Assembly (NCBI GenBank): GCA_032871835.1
Contig: CM065297.1
Coordinates: 25,119,598-25,183,597 of the forward strand
Reading direction: 5' to 3'
DNA length: 64,000 nucleotides
DNA from: Dipteronia dyeriana
Lineage: Eukaryota > Streptophyta > Magnoliopsida > Sapindales > Sapindaceae
Positions 46,251 to 58,534 of this stretch are shown here, in pieces. The translations under genes were made by a program, and so were the position numbers. The notes beneath the pieces were generated by a model, which was given only the letters and a program-made list of their open reading frames with translations, did not search any database and was not told the DNA's origin. The first letter of the stretch is position 1; the number at the start of each line of letters is the position of its first letter.

Positions 46251-47687
46251 CTAACTCTTGACTTTCTTCTCTAGCAACACTACCATTATCATCATTATGA
46301 CTAGACTCACATCAATAGGTGCTTTAGTGTCATTCAACAAATGTTCTTTAAGTTCATTGACACCATATTTATCACACAAATCAAGCATGCTAAGATCATC
46401 TATTTTCATATTAATAGACTCCATAATAGTCTTAGTTTTCAAGTTGAACACTCTATATGCACGACTATTATTAGCATACCCAAGAAAGAGACCAATATCA
46501 CTTTTAGCATCAAACTTTTCTAAGTGATCTCTATCATTCAAAATAAAACACTTACTCCCAAAAGTGTGGAAGTAACTCACATTGGGCTTCTTTCCCTTCC
46601 AAAGTTCATAGGAGGTTTGTTTTGCGTCGGGCCTTCTAAAAACTCTATTAGTGAAATATCACGCGGTATTGACTGCTTCGGCCCAAAGATTTCTAGGGAC
46701 TTTCTTGCTATTGAGCATGACCCTAGCCATCTCTTGCAAGACATGATTCTTCCTCTCAATAATACCATTTTGTTGAGGAGTTCTAGGAGTCGAGAACTCA
46801 TGTGAAATCCCATAATCATCACAAAACTCACTAAATCTAGCATTTTCAAATCCACTCCCATGATCACTCCTAATGCGACATATTTTCTTGATTCCAAGAC
46901 CTTTTTCATTTTGAACTTGATTACAAAACTTCTTAAAGTAACCAAAAGTTTCAGTCTTGTCTCTAAGAAAATATACCCAAGCAAACCGAGAAAAGTCATC
47001 AACACATACAAAAATGTATTTCTTGCCATTTATGCTTTCGGTTTGAATTGGTCCCATTAGGTCCATAGGCACAAGTTCTAAGGGCTTCTTGGTAGCAAAA
47101 TTAGTGTTCTTTTTATGAGACACTTTGGTTTGTTTACCCAATTGACATGGTTCACAAACACCATCAAACTTCTTACCAAGACTAGGAAGACCTCTAACAA
47201 TGTCATATTTTTCAAGCTTCTTTAAATCTTTATAATTCATGTGGCCCAATCTTTCATGCCATAATTCAAGCTTGTTGCACTCATGTGTAATATTACATGT
47301 TAGTGGATTAACCTCTAAACAATAGCAATTGTTCGAAGACCTTTTGACTTTCAAAACAATTTTGCCCTTTTTATCAATTATCGTGCACACATCCTTGTTA
47401 AAGCTAACTTCTTTAAAATTTTCACTCAAGTGAGTGATGCTTATAAGATTAGCTTGTAGACCATCTACATACAAGGTGTCACGAAGTTTAGGCAATCCGG
47501 GGATACAAATTGTTCCCTTGCCTAGAACTTTCTTTTTGGTGCCATCACCAAATGTAACCCATCCACCATCATTCATAACAAGATTCTTAAAGAATTCCTT
47601 GTTACCGGTCATATTCATAGAGCAACCGCTATCTAGGTACCAACAATAGGATGAATTAGCTCTTAAAGCATATTTTTCTTGACCCAA
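46251..47687 (-). pseudogene. Element D protease and integrase, one nonsense mutation then frame loss
   Basis: Protease active site WYLDSGCSMNM lies near residue 18 of the frame starting at 47687. GAG-pre-integrase follows (LWHERLGHMN at about 47250, CEPCQLGK at about 47150). The integrase core has PMDLMGPIQ (first Asp), RSDHGSGFEN (second Asp, about 46855) and NGIIERKNH (Glu, about 46755). A TGA at about 46659-46661 replaces the Cys normally found in an NTACY-like motif; the same frame continues cleanly to 46251. The frame overlaps the end of gag by about 25 bp in a different phase, so pol expression would need a frameshift or reinitiation. Apart from the nonsense codon this part looks recently functional. 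Confidence 0.85.
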
Positions 47688-48814
47688 ACTTTCTTGACAA
47701 GTTTCTCATTCCTACTTTTATTAACATGCTTTGACTTGTTTTTAGGCACATTGACTCCATTGATCACATTTTCAAACAAATCAAACAAAACATTATCAAC
47801 TCTCTTATGCATAGTAGAACGAGGCACAACACTAGATTTAACAAACAAATCGTCAACACATTTATTCTCAACATGCTTTTCCAAGGTCTTCTTAGGTCTA
47901 ATTCTAGATACATACATGGATGATTGCCTAGGACCATTCAAAGACATATCGTGCAAATCATTGGAAATTCTACATTTACGAATGTATTCATAACATCTAG
48001 GTCTTATGTGTCCTACCATGTTGCAATAATGACAAATAGGTATGAATTTGAGAAGTTTACCATTTGCTTGAGCATTCAACTCATTTTGCCTTCTCACATT
48101 TTTACCTCTTTGGCGTGCAACACTAGATGTCTTGCCTTTTGCATTTGATGATGATGTAGCTTGTCTTTGGCAATGTTGAGTCTTTTCCTTGACTTTCATT
48201 GTTGATGTTGAGGCACCTCCGGTAGCATTCATGGCTTTACCGTTAGAGAGTGTACCTACATTTAAATTGCTACAAGCTTTGACAAAAGTAGATTTGTTAG
48301 ATGAAGGAGTTGATTTTTCATTAACATATCCTAAACCTCTTTTGTCGATTGAAGGCTTTCCAACCTTAATGAGAGCTTTCACTTTGTTAGAGCTAGATAA
48401 CATCTTGTTAATCATCTCTTTAGCCTCATTAAGTTTGTCATTAAACACTTTCTCTTGATTCTCATGCTCATTAAGTTTTTCTCTAAGCACATTTTCAATT
48501 CTCCTAGCACGATCAAGAGATTCATCTCTTTGCTCAATTTCATGCTTCAAAATACTTAATCTATCATTGCTATAAATCAAGTTTTTCTCAAGATTAATAA
48601 TTTTTTCATTAAGATCAATAACACACTTTGAGCTACAATCATGATTTTCTAACTTCTTAGTGAGAGACTTATTGATATTAGAGATCCTTTCATTTTCTTG
48701 AATAAGATCTTTGATCTTTAGATCTTCTAAGTCAATAGACTCACCTTCAACAAAAGAAGCCATAAAAGAATACATTTCTTTAATCATGATGAAACAAATG
48801 AAGATAACAAACAC
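47663..48814 (-). CDS. Element D gag, C-terminal half only (383 aa, coiled coil plus zinc knuckle)
   Basis: The open frame starts only about 37 bp past the primer site. Residues ~25-150 form a long coiled coil (IKDLIQENERISNINKSL, then ENVLREKLNEHENQEK). Residues ~160-250 are basic and Ser-rich. A CCHC knuckle, CHYCNMVGHIRPRC, lies near residue 262. It aligns with the second half of the gag of element C (the 320-codon ORF). The capsid-like N-terminal domain and first knuckle found in C (15560-16638) are missing. The frame itself is intact. It could bind RNA but probably not form a capsid alone (inference). Confidence 0.75.
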   Translation of the reverse strand: MFVIFICFIMIKEMYSFMASFVEGESIDLEDLKIKDLIQENERISNINKSLTKKLENHDCSSKCVIDLNEKIINLEKNLIYSNDRLSILKHEIEQRDESLDRARRIENVLREKLNEHENQEKVFNDKLNEAKEMINKMLSSSNKVKALIKVGKPSIDKRGLGYVNEKSTPSSNKSTFVKACSNLNVGTLSNGKAMNATGGASTSTMKVKEKTQHCQRQATSSSNAKGKTSSVARQRGKNVRRQNELNAQANGKLLKFIPICHYCNMVGHIRPRCYEYIRKCRISNDLHDMSLNGPRQSSMYVSRIRPKKTLEKHVENKCVDDLFVKSSVVPRSTMHKRVDNVLFDLFENVINGVNVPKNKSKHVNKSRNEKLVKKVWVKKNML

Positions 48815-48850
48815 TACAAAGAAGATCTATCTAAGTGCGTCTACATACCA

Positions 48851-48862
48851 GCTCTGATACCA
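48851..48862 (-). other. Primer binding site of element D
   Basis: The minus strand reads TGGTATCAGAGC, a perfect initiator tRNA-Met site, two bases from the LTR. Confidence 0.9.
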
Positions 48863-48864
48863 AT

Positions 48865-51086
48865 TGAAATTCCCTTTATCTTTATAGTGTGAATATACCT
48901 AGGGGGGTGAATAGGTATATGCTCCAATTTTTATCTTATTTTAAAAACAATGCAATTCTAAATGCTTAATGAAAATTGTAAACAAAGACACAATATTTAC
49001 GTGGTAAAACTCCAAAGAGGAAACATCCATGGGTTGATTCCACAACCACCGGAAAAAGCAAATCCACTATTTCAAATAGAGTTACACACTCAAGCAATTA
49101 CACATGCTCTACAAGCTCTCACTCTCACTCTATCTTGAACCTAGTGATCTACTAAGCCGACTTCCTATCCAAGACCCCCTGTCTCTAGGATGATTTCTTG
49201 CTCACCTATCCGGATCCTCCCAATCCTAGGCAAGACTTATTGCTTGACTATCCAAGGCTTCACTCCTCTAGCCAAGACTTCCTTGCTTGACAATCCAAGT
49301 CTTCACACCTTTTGCCAAGACTTCCTTGCTCAACAATTCGAGGTTTCACACCTCCTGTCAAGACTTCCTCTTGCTTAGCTATCCAAGTCCTCCCGACTCT
49401 AGCTAAGACTTACAATTGCTCAAATCAAAGAATCACTCTAAGATATGAGACTTTCAACCTCTTCACAAGGCATCTAAGTGATCATGAATGCAAAACACAA
49501 ACAAGCACTCAACATAGAAAATGATGATCAACAAATTCTATGGACATGCAACTAGATGACTAGATTATGCTTTCAAAGATCAATCAAAAGTGCATCTAGA
49601 CAACTTAAGCATGCTATCAACTAAGAACTTAGATATGAAGATATAGACATCAATTGAAACAAAACCTAGTTCTTAGAAAAATGAAATTAGATCTAGAAAC
49701 AATCAATCAAGCATAAGAACAAAGGATTTCTAGAAACAAATTCATGTTTATCAAGTTTAGCACAAATCATTCAATATATCACAAATCTAGCTAAACTTGA
49801 AAATTGAATCAACAAACCACAAAATGATATCAAAATCATCCAAGTCATGCTTCTTAATCAAATAACATCAATCAATAAGAAGATCTAAGAAGAAAACTAA
49901 GAAGAAGATGATTTTACCAACAAGGATGCAATCACGAACTGAAGATCAGATCACAACGAAACATGTAGACATCCTTTGGTTCTGTAAATGCTTGAGGTTT
50001 GTAGAAATCTTCAAGAAACTCGAAATCGGTTTTTGAATCAAGTGATTCGGAGTAGAAATGAAGAAGTTATCACAAAAACAAAAATCAAAATGTTGAGAGA
50101 AAAATTCTGCACTTGTTCTTCAATTTCTCAACTTGTTATTATCTTTAGAAATGAGAAGGAATGAGAGGTTTTAAAGAGTGAAAAGACCAAATGAACAAAA
50201 CACCCTTTTTCCATAGTGTCTCCTCGAGATGGCACATGGGTATCTCGGGGCAGAACACTCTTGGGGCCGAGATGGCCACACGTCATCTCGGGTTGGTGCA
50301 TGATGATGGCTTAAGCCATCGCACCTCACCCCTTGCGCTCTCCTCGCGTTCTTTAGGCTCCAAACTCCGAATTTGAATCCATTTAAAGATTACAAACTGA
50401 GACTCCCTCACGGACATGGACATATAAGATAATCAACCCAGAAAATAATAATTCGACTCGATATATGAAGACGAAGACAATGTATGCAACATGAGTTGAA
50501 AGTGTAGTATTTTTGACTTAGAACTTGAAATCAATAGAATAAGTAACCGAAATGACCGGAACTCAATCATGAAAAATCTAAGACTAAAATCAAGTTCAAG
50601 ATCCATGTTTTACAAACATATAAACAAACAAAAATATTTCACACAAGAATGCAAACTACATAGAGATAGTCTCCAATCATGCATTTTTTCAAAACATGTT
50701 ACTTTCAAACTAATGCATGAGCATTCAACTTCAAGTGTGTGAAAGTGTTATACCAAATGATGCGCTATGATGCAGGGACATAAATATATGAATTGTGTGT
50801 GTGTGCGCATTTAAAGATGCACAACTAAACAGGGACACATATGAATGAATTGTGTGTGTGTGTCTATGCCTTGCAAGAGGAAGAAGGATCTCGATACCTT
50901 AGCATCCAAGAATAGTACCAATCCTCTTGAAGACGAACTTTTCATCATGAGAAGTTGCTTTTCTTCCTTGAAGCTCTTATCATCATGAACCACTTAAGCA
51001 ACTAAACATTACAAAGAAATGAAGTTTTGTTATGGAATCAAGCCAACACAAATCTAGGACCTAACAATCTCCCCTAGGACCTAACA
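48865..51086 (-). repeat. 5' LTR of element D
   Basis: Close partner of 40984-43233 with the same modules: G-run hairpin 48893-48920 (six G), hairpin array 49165-49425 and palindrome block 50222-50330. The G run differs in length between the two LTRs (about 11 against 6), as expected for a slippery homopolymer. Confidence 0.9.
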
Positions 51087-51178
51087 TGGATGACATATGT
51101 CCAGGGAGGGGTAAATTTATTCCAAAAGATGACAGCGTTTGGATAAATTTACCCTCTCTATGGACACATGTCATCCAT
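51087..51178. repeat. Foldback hairpin abutting element D
   Basis: TGGATGACATATGTCCA with the following GGGGTAAATTTAT (51087-51120) is the inverse of ATAAATTTACC with TGGACACATGTCATCCA (51143-51178). The spacer starts TCCAAAAGATGACA, itself inverted at 51254-51267. It could be a tiny foldback MITE. It begins at the base after the LTR of D. Confidence 0.75.
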
Positions 51179-51189
51179 ATAGGAGGGGG

Positions 51190-52501
51190 GTAATGCTCAC
51201 CCACCCTCAAGGGGATGAACAAAAATGGACTCAATAATCGTAAAGTTATCCCATGTCATCTTTTGGAGATTGAAAGGGAGAATTTTATGATTGCTTTACT
51301 TGGTAGTGATGAGCCAAGTTTTTTTAAATTACGCTATAGCTTCATCTACTAAGAAATTATGAATAAAAGCAATCGAAGAAGAGATGGGGTCTAGAAAGTA
51401 ATAACGTCTGAAACTTGAATGACTCACCGCTTGGTTGTCAGACCATTGTGAACAATTAGGTTCCACATATCATACGTAAGGCGGATAACACTATTCAGAG
51501 GTATAAGGCGGGATTAGTCACAAATGTAGAAACTTTTTATCTTGAAGAAAAGTTTTTTTATCCCGTATTCCTTATTCTAGCACTTGTCACACATATAAAC
51601 TTGAAATTACATCAAAATCAAATGGATGTAATGATGGTAATTTTCAATGGAGAATGTAAGGAAGAAATTTACATGGAACATGCCTGTAAATTTTTTGTTT
51701 CAAATGGTCAAAAGCGCATAAGTATACCTACTTAACGGTTAATATATGGTTTGAAACAATCCCCTAAAAAATGGTATCTTTGATTTCATCGAGCTGTAAT
51801 GTCCTACGGATTGATGATGACTGAAGAAAGTCATATGTACATCAAATGAGTTGAAGATAATTTTTGCTATTATCATTATATGTGGACGATATGTTTTGGC
51901 TAAAGTTAATGAAGAGTTTGTAAAACTATAATGAAATGGTTATTATTAAATTTCATTGAAATTTGATATTGAGCAAAGTCGCTTATATATTAGGAGTGAA
52001 AGTTGATTAAAATTACTTAAGAAAGTTTCTGCCTCTGTCACAAGAGTTATATCTTAGAAAGATTCTTAAGTGATTTAAAATGAGCAACTATAAGCTCATA
52101 AATACTCTTATCGTAAAATCACAAACTCTTAGCCTTGATATATGCCCTGAAACTCCACATGATCAAGAAATTGCTAGCAAGTTCCTCATGCTAGCACCAT
52201 GTATAGTCTTATGTACATTGTGATGTGTACAAGACCCAATATCATTTATGCCACAAGATTGGTGAGTGAATACCAATATAATCCTAGATTGAAACATCGA
52301 AATGTTTTCAAGAGGATTAATATGACATACTTTAAAAGTACGGCAAATTGCTCATTATGTTAGCATAATTACACACATAAAGGTGATGAAAATTTGTCAT
52401 CACTATTCTTACACGTGTGATCGCCTTAAGTGCTAAGATAGCATGCTAAGATGAGACACATATATAGAAGAGAATAAAATGGATATTTCATTCTCATAGA
52501 G

Positions 52502-52568
<67 letters not shown>

Positions 52569-53306
52569 ATGAGTATGTCGTTTTGACTGAGTCAATATGA
52601 GATTTGTTTTAAAATTTTTGTAATTTTAGATCCAATCATGATATACCCCATAATTATGAAACCTGATTAAGCCAGATGTGAGATCTTATTTGGTGCTCAT
52701 AGTAAGCAAGCTTTTAAGAACTGAGGTTAGGCGGTCGATAGTGACTGGACTTAGATCTATACAGTGAATAATATTTTAGATATATGCATTCTTTATAAAG
52801 AATGAAGTTCGCTATAACACGTGTCTAATACAACGTGTGCTATATGGCCATTAAGGAAAATGAGTGAATAAATTGTTGCTTCCTCAATGTGTAAGTTCCT
52901 TGAGGATTGCACGACTAGGAAAAAATATATTTTGAAACTAAGATACAAGTGTTTGATGGGAAGATTTAATGTTTCTTTATAAATTTTTGTATTCACCAGT
53001 TGACCAATTGTATTGTTTGACAAGAATACAATTGTGAGTACATAGAGATTTGAAATAGTCAAGCATAGTTTTGTATATAGAGGGGTTAAGGATGCTTGAA
53101 CTAATGAATGAAAATTAAATCTACGAAACACATGAACAATAAAGTTGATATATGAGATATTAAATTGCATGCTTCAATGCAGTTAGAAAAATTATTCATT
53201 GGTCACACTGTGCGTTTGCTTGTATGAATGATGTATGATTAGACCCAAAAGTTTGAGAAACATGACTCTGTAAAGTTTACATTGTTCCACTTGTACGAGT
53301 GGGAGA
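51190..53306 (+). pseudogene. Copia E reverse transcriptase and RNase H remnant
   Basis: Continues copia E right of element D. Blocks found across frames are RYKAGLV (about 51495), MDVMMVIFNGECKEEIYMEH (about 51622), RLIYGLKQSPKKWYL (about 51738), a degenerate YMWTI in place of YVDDM (about 51878), and MYIVMCTRPNIIYATRLVSEYQYNP (about 52210). Stops and frame changes are frequent. An (AT)n microsatellite interrupts it at about 52507-52560. The purine tract GAGTGGGAGA directly precedes the LTR. Confidence 0.75.
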
Positions 53307-53843
53307 TGTTTGAATACACTCAAGTGGTTCCAATATTTATTAGTTAATTATTTGAGAATTACTAATATGGATCAAACCACCTGATGTTTGAATTTGAATT
53401 ATATTGATTGTTCAATTAAATTCAAACAATCAAATAAAATGAGATAAAGGGATAAATGAGATAAAAGATATTAAATTTAAATATCATTTAAATTTGAATA
53501 TCATATATCCATCCAGATAGAATTCTAGACCCTATAAATAGTAAAGCGTGTTATTTATTTTTTATCTCATCTAACTTGCTTAGAGAATACAATAGCAGAG
53601 GGTGATATACATAAAATGTGGGTTTATTTAGCTTTGCTTTTGCTGGGCTTTTCCGATGAACAACAAATTGCACAGTGAATTGAGGAAAATTTTTGGATTT
53701 CGATTCCTGATCGTTCTCCGACCAGTGATGCAATCCGTTCACGATCCCGCTTTGATTCAGATTTCCGACTATGAAAGGTATTAATCTGAATACTATATAA
53801 TAATTTGATTATTTATTTATTATTAATCATATAATAATCAACA
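53307..53843 (+). repeat. 3' LTR of copia E
   Basis: Opens TGTTTGAATACACTC right after the purine tract and closes ATAATCAACA, 537 bp. A TATA box CTATAAATA lies at about 53531-53539. No matching 5' LTR was seen in the window, so E is 5'-truncated or its 5' end is beyond recognition. Confidence 0.7.
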
Positions 53844-53930
53844 GACGAAAATAATCAATACGAATTAACCATTTTATAAAACAATACGTAAACAAATAGC
53901 TCATTTATCATAGTGTCACGAATCCTGAAT

Positions 53931-54148
53931 AGTGTCACCCGTAGCATGGTGACCTAGCCCAAATAATTCCAATTAGTGTCACCTGTAGCCTAGTGACCGA
54001 GCTAAATAATTATAATTCGTGTCACTCGTGGCCCGTTAATCCGGCCCAAATAATTTCGAATAGTGTCAACCGTAGTCTGGTAACTCGGTCCAAATAATTC
54101 TAATAGTGTCACCCGTTACCTGATGATCTGACCCAAATACTTCAAGGT
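53931..54148. repeat. Tandem array of ~44-bp units (five copies)
   Basis: Five diverged copies of a 43-44-bp unit, each opening AGTGTCACCCGTAG-like and closing GGCCCAAATAATTCTAAT-like. Starts are at about 53931, 53975, 54018, 54062 and 54105. It begins about 90 bp past the LTR of copia E. No ORF or known satellite recognised. Confidence 0.8.
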
Positions 54149-54448
54149 AGTGCAACTAGTACAAACAACTTATACCAGTAAAATCAAAAACTCTACGAAT
54201 ACAATTCTAAAAATTATGAAATTTTAGAATATGAAACTAGACACCAATAACATACTACATAAAATGTTTCAGAATTTTCCAATATCATTTGCTCTATCAA
54301 ATAAATCACAAAATTCTGATAACGTTTGGACTTGTATTTTCAGCATTTAAAATCCTTAAAAAAAAAAGTATCGCTGAAGTTTTCTAGTAAAAGACACTTG
54401 TCCAACGTGTACATTTTTGTATTAAAATATTTCAGGCTGTAAAATAGT

Positions 54449-57400
54449 GTTTAAAATAATGGTGTAATTTGGGACTAGGTCCGACCCATTAGGCACGGCC
54501 TGGGCAGGCCCGTTTTCGTAAATGGGTCGGGCCTGGTCCAGCACGCACCATTGTGTGTGCCGGACCAGGCCTGACCCGATGGCCTGTTTCAGGAGGGCCG
54601 TACCGGGCCGGTCCACGGGCCTGGTCCATAATCATTTTCGAAACCAATTTTTAAAAATTAAGTTTTTTTGGAATTTGGGTTTAGGGTTTATGGAAAATAA
54701 AATAATATACAACAAAATTACTTGTTCTATCAATTTAACAATTCAATTATATAAATGTAATTTGAAATTAATTTGTTTATCTCTTGAAATAATTAATATG
54801 AAAAATAATAATTCAGTAAAGATAAAGTAATACAAAATAATAAAAAAAGATGTAATTACAAAAGTATGAAATGAACATTTATTTATTTATTTAATTATTT
54901 TTCACTTATGGAATTCAGTATTACATATTTACATGATTGCCTCATTAAAAACCTTACCAAGAAAAACCCAGTGGTATAAAAACTTGGTAAGGGAAAAAGA
55001 GTGCAATAGTATTACAACTTACAAGTAAATACTAAATACATATGTAAAAGTATAACCTAGTTCTGACCCTGACCATTACCTGTAGGTTATCAATATATAG
55101 ATTGTTAAAATTTAGAATAAACTCTTTATCTACAGTTAGATTTTGTAATATTTTTTTAGCATGCTCCCAATCCCGAAGGCATGTTAATAAATCCACCATC
55201 TCCGGAGACAAACGGCTTCTTCTTGGTTCAATTATACGTTCACTAGTGCTGAAAGCTTGTTCTGAAAACACTGTTGACATGAGAATAACCGGTACGTCAA
55301 TTGCTAAGTGTGACAGAACTGGATATCTGTACGTATAGGTCTTCCACTAAAACAATAAATCAAACTCTTCCTTGTCTTCAACAACATCGAACTGTGCTTC
55401 AATGTACCTAATCAGTTCGGTACAAGAAGATGGGTCAGATCTTTGCCCTGAAGAAGTACTTGTTGATTTGTCTTTTTTTCACCGTTTCAGAAGGCTTCAA
55501 CTTGTTTGCTTCGGCTCTGTCTCCGGTTGTGTTGATTGGGTGGTGTCAATGTTGCCAAACCTACTCTCATAAATATGAAAAATTTCAAACAAATTGGTTC
55601 GAATGTCAGTAATTTGTTTTGAATAATCTATTGACAAATTAGTACCAATAAGCTCAAGCAAAACTTCTAAACCAGATAATTTAACCTTATGATCTACTAT
55701 AATACTTAAGGCTTAAAGTAGAGGGATGGTAGCCCAATATTTTTTCAAATTTATCTCCATGGCAACAACTGCAGCGCCTAGATGTTGATCTTATCTATAA
55801 CTGTTTAACACTTCAGACATTTCCACCTTCTGATGGATTGCCTGGGAAGATGTAGGGTAATAGACCCCGGAAAGAGTTACAGTGGCATTGTAAAAAATCT
55901 TTAAAAATTGAACAAAAACCTTTGTCACATACCAATCGTCTGTGGTAAGTGTTTTTACTTCAAAACGACATGTTTATGCCAATTTCATGTTATAAAAACA
56001 AGTAATGGTTGTATCATATTCTAAACAATTTTCCAACATTAAATAAGTAGAGTTCCACCTTACAGGCATATCAGTTTGGAATTATCGCGATTTGAGACCG
56101 TTTAATTTACAATGTCTCTTGAATTCACTTAATCTAGGATTAGAACTGCAAATCCAAGAAATGGCATATCTGATGCAATTTATTTGATCGCTTACCTACT
56201 TCAAACCAGCCTGTACAACTAAATTTATAATATGACATGCATACCGTTGATAGAAGAAATAACCTCCATCTTGCAGGATATTTCTTGCAACAAACAATGC
56301 AATAGAGCTAGTATTTGCATATGCATTATCTAATGTGTTCGAAAGGATGCGATGAGTGATTTTATAAGTTTCTAAAACAGAAATAATGACATTAAAAATG
56401 TTTTCTGCAGTATGTGTAAAATCCATAGGACAAAAACCAATAATTCTTTTTGTTATCCTCCAGTTAGAATCTAAATAGTGTCTCGTGACACATAAATAGT
56501 CTTGTTTGGAACATGCATTCCAAATATCAGAAGTTAATGCAACAGAGACACTTAAATGCTGTATTTCAGCAATTAAGTCATCTCTTTGGGTTTCAAACAA
56601 TCTTATCAAATCATTTCTAGTGGTGGTTCTAGAAACAGGTTCAAATTGGGGGTTATATGCAGATGTGATTAATTCTTTATAAAATGGACTCTCACCAACA
56701 CTGATCGGTTGATCAGTTTGTGCAATGTATCGTGCCAAGCACTCTCTAGCATGCATGGTGTCGAACTGCCATGTCGTAACGGACCCGTATGGGTGCCGTT
56801 GCAGTTGTGTCTACCTGTCCATGAGCATGCACACATTTGTGCATATGCCTTCTCAAATGTCTGGTTCCCCTCCTTCTTGTGTCATAATCCTTAAGACAAA
56901 ACTTACATTTAGCTCTAGGCTCGGACGTCCCGTCTGGGAGTGTCATTTGGTCTATGTTGAAACACTGCCACATATCTGATGTTAATTTTCTGGCACGTGA
57001 TATTGGTGTAACGGCGGAACCAGAAGGTCCCGCTTGAGTATGGGTTCGCTCCGAAATATCAAATTCATCGTTGAGCATGTTCAAACCCTCCGAAAAATAA
57101 GGTTGTTGGTTATTACCCATTTTTTGAAGTAAAAATATGAGCACTATAGTCATTAATAGTCAAATTAAAAATCAATATTTACTAACAAAATATTTTTAAA
57201 TTAATTACTACCGTTAACAATCTTAATTTACTAACAATAATTAATAAAAATAATACGACACTTAAAAATATTATTTTACTTCAAAAAAAAAAATTAAATA
57301 AACAAAAAATATTAAATTCACTACTACAAATTAAATTGATAAACTTACTAACAACAAATATTAAATGAAATACTACACATAAAAATCTTAATTTACTAAT

Positions 57401-58534
57401 AAAACTTATTTAAATTAATATCTACACTTAAAATTCATAATATACTAACACAAAATATTAAAATAAATAACTACACTAAAAATTCATAATCTACTAACAA
57501 AAAATATTAAATTCACTACTACAAATTAAATTGATAAATTTACTAACAACAAATATTAAATTAAATACTACACATAAAAATCTTAATTTACTAATAAAAT
57601 TTATTCAAATTAACCACTACACTTAAAATTCATAATATACTCATAAAAAAATTAAAATAAACTACTACACTAAAATTTCATAATTTATGAACAAATAATA
57701 TTAAACTTAACTACTGCACTTAACATTCATAATTAACTTATTAAAAAAATTAAATTCAATAATACAAATTACATTTCTAAATTTACTAATAACAAATATT
57801 AAAATTACTACTAAACTTAAAAATCTTAATATACTAAACAAATAATATTAATATTAAAGCCCAAAAATTAATAAATTAACTAACTAAATAAAAATGTTTC
57901 AATTTAGTAACTACAGTCTAAACATAAAAATATAAATTTACTATGAAAAAATGTTTGAGCAAAAGTAATAAGAAAATTGTACCTTTAAAATTTTGTGTGT
58001 TGGTGGAAAATTTAGAGAATTTTGTAGAGAAAGTAATAATGAAATTGAATGAAAAAGTGTAGAGAATTGGAGAATGTAGAGATTGAGATTTGAGAGAATG
58101 AGAGATTGAAAGAATGATAGAAAGAGTGAATGGAAAATGAAATGGATGGAAGTATTTATAGAAAAATTAGATTTTTGGGTCAAAATTTAATTTGAAAGAT
58201 TTTAGGGGTTTTTTGTAATTTTCAGAGACTCCAACTACTGAAATTCAAAATCCAACCGTTGGAGGGAATATTAAAAAAATGGTTGAATTGATGGACCAAC
58301 GTGCCTATCCGGGATGTCGGTCCAAGGGACTGACACGCCGGCTAGGCGTGCCTTGGAGGGCCGGCCCGCCGGACCTGATACCAGAGGCTCGACACGTGGC
58401 ATGTCACGGACCGGGCCTTGGCCAGGCCTGCCTCCTTCACTGGCCTGCTTGGCAAGGACCGTTTCGTTTCGTTTCGCGGACCAGCCGGACTGGCCTGTCT
58501 TGGGCTGATCAATAATTACAGCACTAGTTTAAAA
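54449..58534 (-). mobile_element. Element G: hAT element with 8-bp TSD
   Basis: GTTTAAAA occurs at 54449-54456 and 58527-58534. The element (54457-58526) opens TAATGGTGTAATT and its other end reads TAGTGCTGTAATTATTG on the opposite strand. Both subterminal zones are strongly GC-rich (54476-54627 and 58295-58505) with many GGCCNGGCC and CCGGACC words, in contrast to an AT-rich body. The minus strand encodes a hAT transposase (55032-57153). About 800 bp (57160-57950) upstream of it is AT-rich and non-coding, with locally repeated ATTAAATTCACTACTACA-type phrases. Confidence 0.85.
55032..57153 (-). pseudogene. hAT transposase of element G, few breaks
   Basis: The first part (57153-56746) has a BED zinc finger: SDMWQCFN..RAKCKFCLKDYD..TRHLRRHMHKC. 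The next part (56756-56196) has FETQRDDLIAEI and the core SVALTSDIWNACSKQDYLCVT, with the first catalytic-type Asp, then ITHRILSNTLDNAYANT and YACHIINLVVQ. After frame changes, WNSTYLML and WYVTKVF-like blocks run through 55700-56100. The dimerisation domain LSHLAIDVPVILMSTVFSEQ..AFSTSERIIEPRRSRLSPEMVDLLTCLRDW (in two stretches) is at 55190-55330. There is a frameshift at about 56750 and stops further on, yet much of the length is readable. It is younger than the hAT at 36700. Confidence 0.8.

Larger units (their letters stand above)
40984..51086 (-). mobile_element. Element D: pol-bearing Sirevirus-type copia element with truncated gag
   Basis: LTRs are 40984-43233 and 48865-51086, opening TGAAATTCCC and closing CCTAACA. 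The primer site is at 48851-48862 and the coding strand is minus. It contains a shortened gag (47663-48814), protease-integrase (46251-47687), RT-RNase H (44685-46161) and a 1.4-kb 3' region with several polypurine tracts. The two LTRs differ by few changes, so insertion is fairly recent. It lacks the expected 5-bp duplication: TAGAC lies on the left and TGGAT on the right. The target was copia E. Confidence 0.85.

Noticed and set aside
54422..54616. ORFs in the GC-rich ends of element G (also 54522-54830, 58279-58624)
   Set aside because: They lie in the subterminal binding-site arrays and start outside or cross the element edges.
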